A DNA stretch of 64,000 nt from Williamsia muralis NBRC 105860 (GTDB lineage: Bacteria > Actinomycetota > Actinomycetes > Mycobacteriales > Mycobacteriaceae). The stretch's first letter is position 1; every line of letters starts with the position of its first letter. The translations under genes were made by a program, and so were the position numbers. The stretch spans positions 186,001-250,000 of the forward strand of contig NZ_BDAP01000005.1 in NCBI RefSeq assembly GCF_001598915.1. Reading direction: 5' to 3'. The notes beneath the pieces were generated by a model, which ran no database searches, was not told the origin of the DNA, and saw nothing but the letters and a program-made list of their open reading frames with translations. Shown piece by piece: positions 9,347 to 19,400 of the stretch.

Positions 9347-10647
9347 CAGCCCTCACCGCCGGTGTTCTGCTGTACCCGCACCGACTGGACCAGCGGGCCG
9401 AGCATCATCGTGTCGGCTGCCGAGGGTTCGCGATCGAGTGCAGCGCGCAGCGTCTCGTTGTCGGTGCCCGTTGTGACCGCCTTGGGAAGGGTGGATGCGT
9501 CGGTGTTCGTCTCGGTGTCAGCTCCGGCGGGCCGCACCACGAGGGGCCCGGAGTTCGTCGGTCCGGTGCCGGTACCGGGTCCGGTACATCCCGGTCCCCG
9601 GGTGATGCCGTACTCACCGCCGTTGTATACAGGGCAGTTCTGGCGGTTGTACTGCAAGAACGGGCTGAGGCTCACGCCGATGTTCAACTGCGGCTTCCCA
9701 TTGGTTCCGGTGAAAACGGTCAGGACCTTGCCGGCCAGCTGGTTGAGTGCCCGGATGCCGCCTGGGAGCGCCTCGGAGTCCACGGCCACCGCGCCGGTCA
9801 TCGTGTTCAGGTTCTGCACGATCTGTATGCCCGAATCACCGTTGCGCGCGAACAACTCCTGGATGCGGTCGATCATCGACTGGGCCGCGGTGAGAGTGCT
9901 CGCGAGGTCGCGTTGGCGTTCGATGATCGTGATGGACGGGATCACCGCACGCCCCATGGTGTCGAGTAGCTGAGGTGTCGATTGTTCGATCCCCTGCATG
10001 GCCCGGTTGAAGTTGTCGAATCCGGGAGGTGCGCCATCGGGGAACTGGGCATTGATCTGCTGCCAGTACTGGTTGAGCGTGCCCACGAAGGCGGAGAACA
10101 CGTTTCCACCGCCACGCAGCGCATCGGCGATGGTCCCGAGAACGCGACCGATCTCCTCCGGCGGGACGGCGACGAAGAGCTCGCGCAGATCGTTCTGCAC
10201 GGTCTGCAGGGCGACGGTCTCCTTCGACTCGTCCGCGGTGATCTTGCTCCCGTTAGACAGGTGACCCTTGGGATCAGGTGGTGCGATGAGTTCCACCGAG
10301 TTGACGCCGAACAGGTTGCTGGGCACCGTTCGTGCCGTCACGTTGGCGGGTACGCCCTGCGCCTGCTCAGGGGCCACCTCGATGAGGACGTCCGAGAGGT
10401 CGTTGTTCGCGGTCTCGATCGACTTGACGCTGCCGATGATGACACCGTTGTACCGCACGTCCGCCTGACTCGTGAGACCGTCGCCGACATCGTCGAGAGT
10501 CGCCGTCACCTCGAGTTTCTCCTCGAAAGTGCCCTGGTACCTGAGCATGAGGACAAAAAGGATCAGCACGAGCGCCACGACAAATGCGACGCCGCGCAGA
10601 AAGTACTGGGTCACAGACGGATTGCGTCCGGTGGTGTCGACGAACAT
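9346..10647 (-). CDS. mceA: MCE family protein MceA
   Basis: This is the first Mce subunit (433 aa). It has a short cytoplasmic start, a membrane anchor near residues 17-37 (GVAFVVALVLILFVLML), then the MCE domain (LEVTATLDDVGDGLTSQADV, RYNGVIIGSVKSIE). The C-terminal 90 residues are Thr/Gly/Pro-rich (GPGCTGPGTGTGPTNSGPLV) and probably disordered. It starts 3 nt after yrbEB. In mycobacteria MceA-F with YrbEA/B and the ATPase MceG import lipids such as fatty acids or sterols; no MceG gene is in this window, as is usual. Confidence 0.92.
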   Translation of the reverse strand: MFVDTTGRNPSVTQYFLRGVAFVVALVLILFVLMLRYQGTFEEKLEVTATLDDVGDGLTSQADVRYNGVIIGSVKSIETANNDLSDVLIEVAPEQAQGVPANVTARTVPSNLFGVNSVELIAPPDPKGHLSNGSKITADESKETVALQTVQNDLRELFVAVPPEEIGRVLGTIADALRGGGNVFSAFVGTLNQYWQQINAQFPDGAPPGFDNFNRAMQGIEQSTPQLLDTMGRAVIPSITIIERQRDLASTLTAAQSMIDRIQELFARNGDSGIQIVQNLNTMTGAVAVDSEALPGGIRALNQLAGKVLTVFTGTNGKPQLNIGVSLSPFLQYNRQNCPVYNGGEYGITRGPGCTGPGTGTGPTNSGPLVVRPAGADTETNTDASTLPKAVTTGTDNETLRAALDREPSAADTMMLGPLVQSVRVQQNTGGEG

Positions 10648-10650
10648 GTG

Positions 10651-11517
10651 TTACCCCGAAATCCTGATGCCGGGCGACAGGCCCCAGAAAACAAGTGTCA
10701 AGAGAAGATTCGCGAAGACCAGCACGATGATCGACAGCCGGATCGCGTGGCCGGCTGCCACCCCCACACCCTCTGGTCCGCCTGATGCGAAGAAACCGTA
10801 GTAGCACTGGATGAACGTAGTGAGCAGCACGAACACCACGACCTTCATCACCGAGAACACCATGTCCTTGGACAGGATGAACTGGTAGAAGTACGACAGG
10901 TATGCGCCGCGGCCCTGCCCGCTCTGCACTTGGAACATGAGTTGGCAGGCCAGGTAGTTCGCGGCCAGCGACACCGAGTACAGCGGGATGATGGCGATCA
11001 CGGCGGCGATCATGCGGGTGGTGACGAGGTACGGCATCGGCCGGATCGCGATCGATTCGAGTGCGTCGATCTCCTCGCTGATCCGCATCGAGCCCAATTG
11101 AGCGGTGAAGCGGCACCCGGACTGCGCGGTGAACGCGACCGCAGCCAGCAGGGGACCCAATTCGCGGGTGGTCGCGAATGCCGAGATGGCACCGGTGACC
11201 GGCGACATGCCCAGCAGGTTGAGGGCTGTATAGCCCTCGATACCCACGGTTGCACCGCCCATGATGCCGAGCAAGATGATCACGCCGATCGTTCCGCCGC
11301 CCACCACGATGGCGCCGTTACCCCAGGTGACGTCGGAGAGCAGTCGCCAGATCTCTTTGCTGTAGTGCTTGAAGGCTGTCGGGACCGCACCGACCGACCG
11401 GACCAGGAAGGTGACCTGGTGCCCCATCAGCACCAAGGTGTCGCGGGGTGACTGATAAACCTTCTTGCCCCATTCGAGTGGCTTGAGGGCAGGCGGCGTG
11501 TACTTGGAGGCAACCAT
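10651..11517 (-). CDS. yrbEB: YrbE family ABC permease, B subunit (MlaE-like)
   Basis: This is an integral membrane permease (288 aa) of the Mce lipid transporter, related to MlaE. It has about five hydrophobic segments (for example VGGGTIGVIILLGIMGGATV, then LVTTRMIAAVIAIIPLYSV) and the conserved region ISAFATTRELGPLLAAVAFT, with SMRISEEIDALESI as the coupling-helix region that contacts the ATPase. The ATG overlaps the yrbEA stop by one base. Length and motif order are normal for YrbEB. Confidence 0.92.
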   Translation of the reverse strand: MVASKYTPPALKPLEWGKKVYQSPRDTLVLMGHQVTFLVRSVGAVPTAFKHYSKEIWRLLSDVTWGNGAIVVGGGTIGVIILLGIMGGATVGIEGYTALNLLGMSPVTGAISAFATTRELGPLLAAVAFTAQSGCRFTAQLGSMRISEEIDALESIAIRPMPYLVTTRMIAAVIAIIPLYSVSLAANYLACQLMFQVQSGQGRGAYLSYFYQFILSKDMVFSVMKVVVFVLLTTFIQCYYGFFASGGPEGVGVAAGHAIRLSIIVLVFANLLLTLVFWGLSPGIRISG

Positions 11518-12380
11518 CAGACCACCCTGGCCGGGACGACAATCGCAAAGATCTGGGTGAGGATGACATTGACCGTGAACAACAGGATCACGGAATTGAC
11601 CACCGCCGCGTTGACCGAGTTGGCGACACCTGAGGGTCCCCCTTTCGTGGTGAGCCCGCGGTCGCAGGCCACCACGGCGACGATCGCGCCGAAGATCACT
11701 GCTTTGGTGATGGCGAACGCGAGGTCGGCCGGGGATGCAAAGGACGAGAAGGTGCCGGTGTAACTACCCGGCGTACCTCCCTGGAAGTAGACGTTGAAGA
11801 CGTAGCCGGTGACGAAGCCGATGAAGCACACGAAGCCGCAGAGCAGGAAACTCACGACCATCGTGGCCAGCAGTCGCGGCGAGATGAGCCGCTGGGTGGG
11901 ATTGACTCCCATGACCCGCATCGCGTCGATCTCATCGCGGATGGTTCGCGAGCCCAGGTCGGCGGCAATGGCCGACCCGACCGCGCCGGCGAGCAGAAGA
12001 GAGGTGACCAGCGGAGCGCCCTGCCTGATCACGCCGAGACCGGTTGCCGCGCCCGAGAACGAGGTGGCGCCGATCTGGTTGGCGATATTGCCGACCTGGA
12101 TGGAGACGATCACACCGACCGGGATGGCAACCAGAAGAGTGGGGATGACGGAGGTGTTCGCCATGAACGCGCATTGGCGGATGAACTCACCGAATGGGAA
12201 CCGTCGCTTCACGATGTCGACGAACAGCACCTTGAAGACCTCTAAGAACAGCGTCATCTGCCGCCCGAAGGTCTCGAACGATGCGATCACGTGGCCGCGG
12301 AACCAGCGCTTGGCGGGCAGCATTGCACTACGAGCCGAGGCTGTTCGCCTGCTGCGTGTCGCCACGGTTTCTGTACTCAC
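11517..12380 (-). CDS. yrbEA: YrbE family ABC permease, A subunit (MlaE-like)
   Basis: This is the first gene of the mce operon (287 aa, GTG start). A basic N-terminus is followed by about five membrane segments. The family core is visible: GVIRQGAPLVTSLLLAGAVG, then DLGSRTIRDEIDAMRVMGVN, which is the MlaE-type coupling helix. It pairs with YrbEB to form the inner-membrane permease. Its upstream region carries nested inverted repeats 22-54 nt before the start codon, so the whole operon may be controlled from here. Confidence 0.92.
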   Translation of the reverse strand: MSTETVATRSRRTASARSAMLPAKRWFRGHVIASFETFGRQMTLFLEVFKVLFVDIVKRRFPFGEFIRQCAFMANTSVIPTLLVAIPVGVIVSIQVGNIANQIGATSFSGAATGLGVIRQGAPLVTSLLLAGAVGSAIAADLGSRTIRDEIDAMRVMGVNPTQRLISPRLLATMVVSFLLCGFVCFIGFVTGYVFNVYFQGGTPGSYTGTFSSFASPADLAFAITKAVIFGAIVAVVACDRGLTTKGGPSGVANSVNAAVVNSVILLFTVNVILTQIFAIVVPARVV

Positions 12381-12401
12381 ACCCTGCCTCAGTGATCCCC
12401 G

Positions 12402-12435
12402 TCATACGCACACCCTGCGTATGAGTTCGCTCATA
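12402..12435. promoter_or_regulatory. Nested palindromic operator candidate upstream of the mce operon
   Basis: Two inverted repeats share bases. The first is TCATACGCA (12402-12410), 5 nt, TGCGTATGA (12416-12424), with perfect 9-bp arms. The second is TATGAG (12420-12425), TTCG, CTCATA (12430-12435), with perfect 6-bp arms. They lie 22-54 nt upstream of the yrbEA start codon. The site does not match the KstR consensus that I remember. A TetR- or GntR-type repressor site is an inference. Confidence 0.6.
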
Positions 12436-12642
12436 GTGCCATATAGCTAATCGAAATCGCCGACGAACCAACGTTTCCGACCCGACACGATGTTCTTTCG
12501 TCGCACCGCCGCCGTACGCAGCGGCGATCGTGTTCACCACGATCTGGAAGCGCGCGTGCTCACATTAGCCCAAAAGCTCTCGCAGTCCTACCATTGCCGT
12601 GATTTGTCGTTAACTTAAGCCGTTTCGGCGTGGATCCGCGCG

Positions 12643-12657
12643 GTCCACATCGTGGAC
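12643..12657. promoter_or_regulatory. Short inverted repeat before treZ
   Basis: GTCCAC (12643-12648), ATC, GTGGAC (12652-12657) is a perfect 6-bp hairpin or dyad located 29 bp upstream of the treZ ATG. It could be an operator or a leader hairpin. There is no direct evidence for a function. Confidence 0.3.
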
Positions 12658-12685
12658 GCGCCGAGCGACCACCCCGGCGGCGCGG

Positions 12686-14455
12686 ATGGATAGCACCTAC
12701 GGTTTAGAGGTGACCTCTCTACCGGTATGGGCGCCGACGGCGCAGCAGATGCGAGTGACGATCGACGGTGACATCCATTCGATGCGCGAGACCGGGGATG
12801 GCTGGTGGGAAAGTCCTGTACCTGCGTTGCCCGGCGCCCGCTACGGCTATCTCATCGACGACAGCACCGACCCACTCCCCGACCCTCGCTCACCGCGACA
12901 ACCCGATGGCGTCCACGGACTGTCCCAGGTGCACGAGATCGACCCAGAGATCTGGTCTGATTCGGACTGGCAAGGCCGGCCCGTTGCCGGCGCAGTCATC
13001 TATGAATTGCACGTCGGAACGTTCACTCCCGACGGCACCCTCGATTCTGCGATCGCCAAACTGGACCACCTGGTGGACATCGGCGTGGATTTCGTCGAGC
13101 TGATGCCGGTCAACACCTTCAACGGCACCCACAACTGGGGCTACGACGGCGTCGGCTGGTACGCGGTACAAGAGACCTACGGGGGTCCCGACGCCCTCGC
13201 GCGCTTCGTCAATGCCTGCCACCTGCGGGGACTCGGCGTGATCATCGACGCGGTGTACAACCATCTCGGCCCGTCGGGCAACTACCTTCCCAACTACGGT
13301 CCGTATCTCACCGAAGGTGCCACCTCGTGGGGGCAGTCGGTGAACCTGGACGAAGCCGACTCCGACGAGGTCCGCGAGTTCATCCTGGGTTCGGCGCTGC
13401 GCTGGCTCGAGGTGTTCCATGTCGATGGACTGCGACTCGACGCCGTGCACGCCCTGGTCGACCGCACCGCGCTGCACCTCCTCGAGGAAATGCAGATGCG
13501 TACCGACGCTTTGTCACACCGGGTCGGCAGGCCGCTGTCCTTGATCGCGGAGAGCGACCTGAACGATCCCAAACTCATCACCTCCCGCACTGACGGCGGA
13601 TATGGCCTCGCTGCCCAGTGGAGCGACGACGGCCACCACGCGATCCACACCACCGTGTCGGGGGAACGACAGGGTTACTACGCCGACTTCGGCAGTCTCG
13701 AATGCCTGTCGAAGGTTTTGCGAGAAGGCTTCTTCCACGCCCTCACCTACTCGTCCTTCCGTCGGCGCAGGCACGGCAGACCCATCAATCATCAACGGGT
13801 GGTCACCACTTCGCTGGTGGTCTACACCTGCAATCACGACCAGATCGGTAACCGCGCGCTCGGAGACCGGCCCTCGCACTACCTCGATCCGGGCCAGCTG
13901 GCGATCAAGGCAGCGCTGGTGCTCACCTCACCGTTCACGCCCATGCTCTTCATGGGTGAGGAGTGGGCAGCCAGCACCCCATTCCAGTTCTTCACCTCCC
14001 ACCCCGAACCAGAACTCGGTGAGGCCACCGCGAACGGCCGTAAGGCCGAGTTCGCCGAGCACGGGTGGGATGCGGCCGACGTGCCCGATCCCCAAGACCC
14101 GGAAACCTTCTCGCGATCGAAGCTGAACTGGGACGAACTCGCCGAGCAGCCACACGCCGCACTGCTGGGGTTCTATCGCGACCTGATCACGCTCCGCAAG
14201 AGTCAGCTCGAGTACTCCGACGACGACTTCGACTCGGTCGCAATCGATTTCGACGACAGCAACACCTGGTTCGCCATGCACCGTGGAGCACTGTCGACGA
14301 TCGTGACCCTGACCGAGGCGCCCGCGGAACCACCGTTCTCGGGCACCGTTCTGCTCGCATTCGAGAACGGCGCGTCCGATGGAATCGAACCGGGCCGGAA
14401 CGTCACGTCACCGACCCTGGCCGGGCACAGTGTGCTGATCATCCGGCGCGACTGA
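12686..14455 (+). CDS. treZ: Malto-oligosyltrehalose trehalohydrolase
   Basis: TreZ hydrolyses the alpha-1,4 bond next to the terminal trehalosyl unit of maltooligosyl trehalose, releasing trehalose in the TreX-TreY-TreZ route. It is 589 aa and cytosolic. An N-terminal beta-sandwich (CBM48-like, 8-95) precedes a GH13 barrel. The catalytic triad is seen as D252 (GLRLDAVHAL), E289 (LIAESDL) and D385 (CNHDQIGNRALGDR). The region MPVNTFNGTHNWGYDGVGWY is typical of TreZ. TreX and TreY are not adjacent here, unlike the usual trio; they must be elsewhere if the route is complete. Its ribosome site is weak. Confidence 0.94.
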   Translation: MDSTYGLEVTSLPVWAPTAQQMRVTIDGDIHSMRETGDGWWESPVPALPGARYGYLIDDSTDPLPDPRSPRQPDGVHGLSQVHEIDPEIWSDSDWQGRPVAGAVIYELHVGTFTPDGTLDSAIAKLDHLVDIGVDFVELMPVNTFNGTHNWGYDGVGWYAVQETYGGPDALARFVNACHLRGLGVIIDAVYNHLGPSGNYLPNYGPYLTEGATSWGQSVNLDEADSDEVREFILGSALRWLEVFHVDGLRLDAVHALVDRTALHLLEEMQMRTDALSHRVGRPLSLIAESDLNDPKLITSRTDGGYGLAAQWSDDGHHAIHTTVSGERQGYYADFGSLECLSKVLREGFFHALTYSSFRRRRHGRPINHQRVVTTSLVVYTCNHDQIGNRALGDRPSHYLDPGQLAIKAALVLTSPFTPMLFMGEEWAASTPFQFFTSHPEPELGEATANGRKAEFAEHGWDAADVPDPQDPETFSRSKLNWDELAEQPHAALLGFYRDLITLRKSQLEYSDDDFDSVAIDFDDSNTWFAMHRGALSTIVTLTEAPAEPPFSGTVLLAFENGASDGIEPGRNVTSPTLAGHSVLIIRRD

Positions 14456-14465
14456 CGTCGCGCGG

Positions 14466-14500
14466 CCTCATCTGACTGCCCGACAGGCGGTCAGGTGAGG
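14466..14500. terminator. Bidirectional terminator hairpin between treZ and ilvA
   Basis: A long imperfect inverted repeat pairs CCTCA/CTGAC/GCC (14466-14480) with GGC/GTCAG/TGAGG (14486-14500) around a 5-nt loop. It sits between the convergent treZ and ilvA and overlaps the ilvA stop codon. There is no U-tract, which is common for actinobacterial hairpin terminators. Confidence 0.65.
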
Positions 14501-15855
14501 TAGCGGTACGCCGGCGAACCCGGTTCGAGCCGTTCGCATTTGAGTCGCGAAGCGTCCATCCGGGCGAGCAGCGGGCCGAGACCTTCCGGCGCCCCGAGCT
14601 CGACGCCCACGAGCGCGGCTCCGGTCTCACGGTTGTTCCGTTTGACGTACTCGAACAGGGTGACGTCGTCGTCGGGTCCGAGGACTTCGTCGAGGAACCG
14701 GCGCAGGGCACCGGGCTCCTGGGGGAAGTCGACCAGGAAGTAGTGCTTGAGGCCACGGTGGACCAGTGACCGTTCGATGATCTCGCCGTACCGTGACACG
14801 TCGTTGTTACCGCCGGAGAGCAGGCACACCACGTTCCAGCCGGGTTCGATCGGAAGATCCTCGAGTACGGTCGCCGCAAGTGCGCCTGCGGGCTCGGCGA
14901 TGATGCCCTCGTTCTGATACAGCTCGAGCATCGCCGAACAGATCGCACCCTCGTCGACGTGTGTGATGTGCGTGGCTCCGGCGGGCAGTTGCTCGTGTCC
15001 TCGATGTACCGTGCCGGACGGTGGCAGATCGGGATGCTGGGCCACCGTGGCGCCGGCGTCCGCCATCACGCGATGACCCAGTGCGCCAATGCGTTTGACG
15101 GCCGCACCATCGACAAAAGGGTCGATGTCGGTCAACGTGACCGGGCCGCCCTCCACAAGAGCGGCCGACATCGACACCGCACCGGTGGGTTCCACTCCGA
15201 CGATGCGGACCTCCGGGCTGTGCGCACGCAGATACGTCACCATGCCTGCGAGCGCCCCACCACCGCCGACCGGTATCACCACCAGGTCGGGTGTGACGCC
15301 GAGTTGCTCGACGATCTCCTTGGCGATGGTGCCTTGACCTGCCGCCGTACGAGTGTCGTCGAACGCGTGGATCCAGGTCGCACCGGTCTCCAGCACATCG
15401 GCCTGCGCAGCCGCAGCCGCGGCATCGTAGGTGTCCCCGACCGCGATCAGTTCCACGAAATCGCCGCCGTGCCAACGGATACGGTCACGCTTCTGCTTCG
15501 GCGTGTTGGTGGGAACGTAGATCCGGCTGTGGATCTGCATCGTGCGCGCTGCGTAGGCGACGCCCTGGGCGTGGTTGCCCGCGCTCGCCGCCACCACACC
15601 GGCTGCACGCTCGGCCTCGGTGAGAAGCGACATCACGTTGTAGGCACCGCGGATCTTGTACGAACGGACCGACTGCAGATCTTCGCGCTTGAGGTAGACC
15701 TGTGCGCCCGTGTTCGCCGACAGACGCTCGCTGAGCTGCAGCGGGGTAGCCACCACCACGTTGCCGATTCGCTCCGCCGCCGCCTCGATCGCATCTGCGT
15801 CGAGGTCGGGAGCGGTGGCGTGCGGGGTCGGATCAGCAGTGTGTCGTGTGGTCAC
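14491..15855 (-). CDS. ilvA: Threonine ammonia-lyase (threonine dehydratase)
   Basis: IlvA is a PLP enzyme that deaminates threonine to 2-oxobutanoate, the first step of isoleucine synthesis. It is 454 aa with a GTG start. The PLP lysine is K67 in SVRSYKIRGAYN, and the phosphate-binding glycine loop is VGGGGALAG. The C-terminal region (about 360-440: HYFLVDFPQEPGALRRFL) is one short ACT-like regulatory domain, as in the mycobacterial Rv1559 form, rather than the two of E. coli IlvA. Feedback control by isoleucine is likely but inferred. It ends in a hairpin shared with treZ. Confidence 0.94.
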   Translation of the reverse strand: MTTRHTADPTPHATAPDLDADAIEAAAERIGNVVVATPLQLSERLSANTGAQVYLKREDLQSVRSYKIRGAYNVMSLLTEAERAAGVVAASAGNHAQGVAYAARTMQIHSRIYVPTNTPKQKRDRIRWHGGDFVELIAVGDTYDAAAAAAQADVLETGATWIHAFDDTRTAAGQGTIAKEIVEQLGVTPDLVVIPVGGGGALAGMVTYLRAHSPEVRIVGVEPTGAVSMSAALVEGGPVTLTDIDPFVDGAAVKRIGALGHRVMADAGATVAQHPDLPPSGTVHRGHEQLPAGATHITHVDEGAICSAMLELYQNEGIIAEPAGALAATVLEDLPIEPGWNVVCLLSGGNNDVSRYGEIIERSLVHRGLKHYFLVDFPQEPGALRRFLDEVLGPDDDVTLFEYVKRNNRETGAALVGVELGAPEGLGPLLARMDASRLKCERLEPGSPAYRYLT

Positions 15856-15887
15856 GGTCCCTATGGTCTCACTGAACTTCCAGCGAT

Positions 15888-16325
15888 TTACTCAGCGGGT
15901 TCGAGCACGAACACCGGGATCGCCCGGTCGGTCTTCTTCTGGTAGTCGGCGTAGGGCGGGAATGCCGCCACGGCGCGCTCCCACCATTCGGCCTTCTCGT
16001 CACCGGTGACCTCGCGGGCGATCATGTCCTTGACCACCGGGCCATCACGCAGCTCGACATGCGGGTTGGCCGCCACGTTGTAATACCAAACCGGGTTCTT
16101 CGGTGCGCCACCCAGCGAAGCAACAGCGGCGTACTTACCCTCGTTCTCCACGCGCATCAGCGGCGACTTACGTAGCTTGCCGGACTTGCGCCCCACCGAG
16201 GTCAGGACCACCACCGGCATACCGTTGAGGTCGGTGCCCTCGGTGCCGCCGGACTTCTCGTACTTTTCGGCCTGCTCGCGCGCCCAATCGCTGGTACTCG
16301 GTTCGTACTCGCCCTGAAGTGGCAT
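15888..16325 (-). CDS. Deazaflavin (F420)-dependent nitroreductase family protein
   Basis: This is a small cytosolic protein (145 aa) of the Ddn/F420H2-dependent reductase family. Visible family signatures are [20 protein letters not shown], where GRKSGKxR contacts the cofactor phosphate, and [20 protein letters not shown]. It lies 32 bp upstream of ilvA on the same strand, the same arrangement as Rv1558-Rv1559 in M. tuberculosis. The physiological substrate is unknown; members reduce quinones or nitroaromatics with F420H2. Confidence 0.9.
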   Translation of the reverse strand: MPLQGEYEPSTSDWAREQAEKYEKSGGTEGTDLNGMPVVVLTSVGRKSGKLRKSPLMRVENEGKYAAVASLGGAPKNPVWYYNVAANPHVELRDGPVVKDMIAREVTGDEKAEWWERAVAAFPPYADYQKKTDRAIPVFVLEPAE

Positions 16326-16409
16326 CGGCTGCTTCTTTCCGCTGGAGTGACGTTCGGTTCGATCAGCTACAACCCCGGGGTCGCCCTAGCCTATTCCGTA
16401 CGAGCAACC

Positions 16410-19400
16410 TCAGGTGGCCAGGCAGGAGGGCCCCAACAGCGCCTTGAGGTCACCCATCAGGGCCGACGTGGGGTTGACCCTCAGTTGGTCGTCGAGTTTG
16501 AGGGTGGTGGCCTTGTCGCCGCTGATCAGGCGCACGTGCACATCGGCGGTGCCGGGATGGCGCACCAGTACCTGCTTGAGCGCACTGACGCGGTCCGCGG
16601 TACACAGCCTGGTGGGCATCGTCAGGGAGATCGGCTTCCCGACGCCCACGTGAGACAGGTCCGGAACCGCGAGGTCGTTGGCGGAGATCATCATGCTGTC
16701 GTCGCGCAGATTGACCCGTGCCTTCACCAGCACCACCGCGTCCGAGGCGATGTCCATGCCGTACGCCTGGTAGGCACGCGGGAAGAAGTAGACCTCGACC
16801 CCACCGACCATGTCCTCGATCTGCACCACCGCATACGACTCGCCCTTTTTGTTGACACGTCGGGTAACCGCAGAGATGATGCCGCCAATCACGATCTGGG
16901 CCCCGTCCTTGACGTTGCCCTCCAGGAGCGAGCTGATCGACGTATCGGTCTGGGCAGAGATGACGTGCTCGACCCCGTTGAGTGGATGCCCGGACACGTA
17001 CAGTCCCAGCATCTCTCGCTCCAGTGCGAGTTTGTGCTTCGTGTCCCATTCCTCGTCGGGGACCTTGACGGCGAAGGCGTCGTCGGTCATCGCACCACCG
17101 TCACCGCCGGCGTCGCCGAACAGGTCGAATTGGCCGACGGCTTCGGCCTTTTTGGTACCCAGGACAGCGTCGACCGCATCGGCGTGGACCAGGAACAGCC
17201 CTTTACGGGCGTGACCGAGCGAGTCGAAGGCGCCTGCTTTGATGAGCGACTCGGTGACCTTCTTGTTGCAGGCCGTGACGTTGATCTTGGCGAGGTAGTC
17301 CGAGAAGCTCGAGAAGTTCGACTTCTCTTCGCGCGCAGCGAGAATCGAGGCGACCACACCTGTTCCGACGTTGCGCACCGCAGCGAGTCCGAATCGGATG
17401 TCGTCACCGACGGCCGCAAAGTTTTGCTGAGAGTGGTTGACATCGGGTGGCAGCACCGTGATACCGAGGCGCCGGCAGTCGGCCAGGTAGATCGCGGCCT
17501 TGTCCTTGTCGTCGGCAACCGAGGTGAGCAGACCGGCCATGTACTCGGCCGGGTAGTTGGCCTTGAGATAGGCGGTCCAGAACGAGACCAGCCCGTAGCC
17601 GGCTGCGTGCGACTTGTTGAAGGCGTATCCGGCGAACGGGAGGATGGTGTCCCACAGTGCCTTGATCGCCGCTTCGGAGAATCCGTTGTCGAGCATTCCC
17701 TGACGGAAACCGGCGTACGCCTTCTCGAGTTCGGACAGCTTCTTCTTACCCATGGCCCGACGGAGCAGGTCGGCCTGCCCGAGCGAGTAACCGGCAACCT
17801 TTTGGGCGATCTGCATGATCTGCTCTTGGTAGACGATCAGGCCGTAGGTGTCCGCCAGGATCTCCTTGAGCGGGTCTTCGAGCTCGGGATGGATGGGGCT
17901 GACCGGCTGCCTGTTGTTCTTGCGGTCGGCGTAGTCGTTGTGGGCGTTCATGCCCATCGGGCCGGGGCGGTACAGCGCGAGCACCGCCACGATGTCGCCG
18001 AATCCCGTGGGCTGCATACGTTTGAGGAGCTCACGCATCGGCCCGCCGTCGAGCTGGAACACGCCGAGAGTGTCTCCCCTGGCGAGCAACTCGTAGGTCT
18101 TGGGATCATCCAGCGGCAACGAATCCAGGTCGAGATCCATGTTGCGGTTGAGCTTGAGGTTGTCGATCGCGTCGCCGATGACCGTGAGGTTGCGCAACCC
18201 CAGGAAGTCCATCTTCAACAGGCCGATGGCCTCACACGAGGGGTAGTCCCAGCCGGTGATGATGGCGCCGTCCTGCGGGCGCTTCCATACCGGGATCGCC
18301 TCGGTCAGCGGTTCGGACGACATGATCACCGCGCAGGCGTGCACACCGGCGTTGCGGATCAGCCCTTCGAGCCCCAGTGCGGTGTCGTAGATCTTCTTGA
18401 CATCGGGATCGGTCTCGATGAGCTGGCGGACCTCGCTGGCCTCTTTGTACCGATCGTGCGTGGGATCGGTGATGCCCGCGATCGAGATGTCCTTGGCCAT
18501 GATGGGCGGCGGCAGCGCCTTGGTGATGCGGTCGGCGATGGCGTACCCGGGCTGACCGAACTGGACGCGGGCGGAGTCCTTGATCGCGGCCTTGGTCTTG
18601 ATGGTTCCGAACGTGATGACCTGAGCGACCTTGTCGCTGCCCCACCTCTCGGTGGCGTAACGCACCATGTCGCCGCGGCGGCGGTCGTCGAAGTCGATGT
18701 CGATATCGGGCATCGACACACGCTCGGGGTTGAGGAATCGCTCGAAGAGCAACCCATACGGGATCGGGTCGATGTTGGTGATGCCCAACGCCCAGGCCAC
18801 CAGCGAACCGGCGGCCGAACCACGACCGGGCCCCACCCGGATGCCTACCTCGTTGGCGTGCCTGATGAGGTCCCCGACCACCAGGAAGTACGCGGGAAAG
18901 CCCATCTGGATGATGACGTCCAGCTCGTAGTTCGCTCGCTCGAGGTATTCCTGCGGCACCTCGCGGTCCGGGAACCGCCGGGTCTTGAGACCTTGGGCCA
19001 CCTCTTTGCGCAACCATGTCTGCTGCGTCTCGCCTTCGGGCACCGGGAACACCGGCATCCGGTCACGGTGTTCGAACACCTCGGCGTAGCTCTGCACCCT
19101 CTCGCCGATGAGCAGGGTGTTGTCGCAGGCGCCGGGCACCTCTTTGTCCCACAACTCGCGCATCTCGGCGGCCGACTTGAGGTAGTAGCCGTCGCCGTCG
19201 AACTTGAAGCGCGTGGGATCGGACAGGGTCTTGCCCGTCTGCACGCAGAGCAGGGCCTCGTGGCTCGCCGCGTGGCCTTTGGTGACGTAGTGGCAGTCGT
19301 TGGTGACCAGGGGCGGGATCCCGAGTTTGCGGCCGATCTCCAGCAGCCCGTCGCGGACCCGGCCTTCGATCTCCAGGCCGTGTTCCATCAATTCGAGGAA

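Larger units (their letters stand above)
12381..12685. other. Divergent intergenic region between mce operon and treZ
   Basis: These 305 bp separate the leftward mce operon from rightward treZ and hold no convincing gene. They contain the nested palindromes annotated separately next to yrbEA, an A+T-rich stretch around 12437-12455 that may be the mce promoter core, and TAACTT at 12611-12616 which fits a TANNNT -10 element for treZ. A short hairpin GTCCAC-3 nt-GTGGAC (12643-12657) lies 29 bp before treZ. Confidence 0.6.

Noticed and set aside
12402-12435. KstR or KstR2 (sterol regulon) box upstream of the mce operon
   Set aside because: The palindromes do not fit the remembered consensus sequences of these regulators, so no sterol link was claimed.
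12328-12540. 70-codon minus-strand frame upstream of yrbEA
   Set aside because: It overlaps yrbEA out of frame, includes the operator palindromes, and has no coding-like content.
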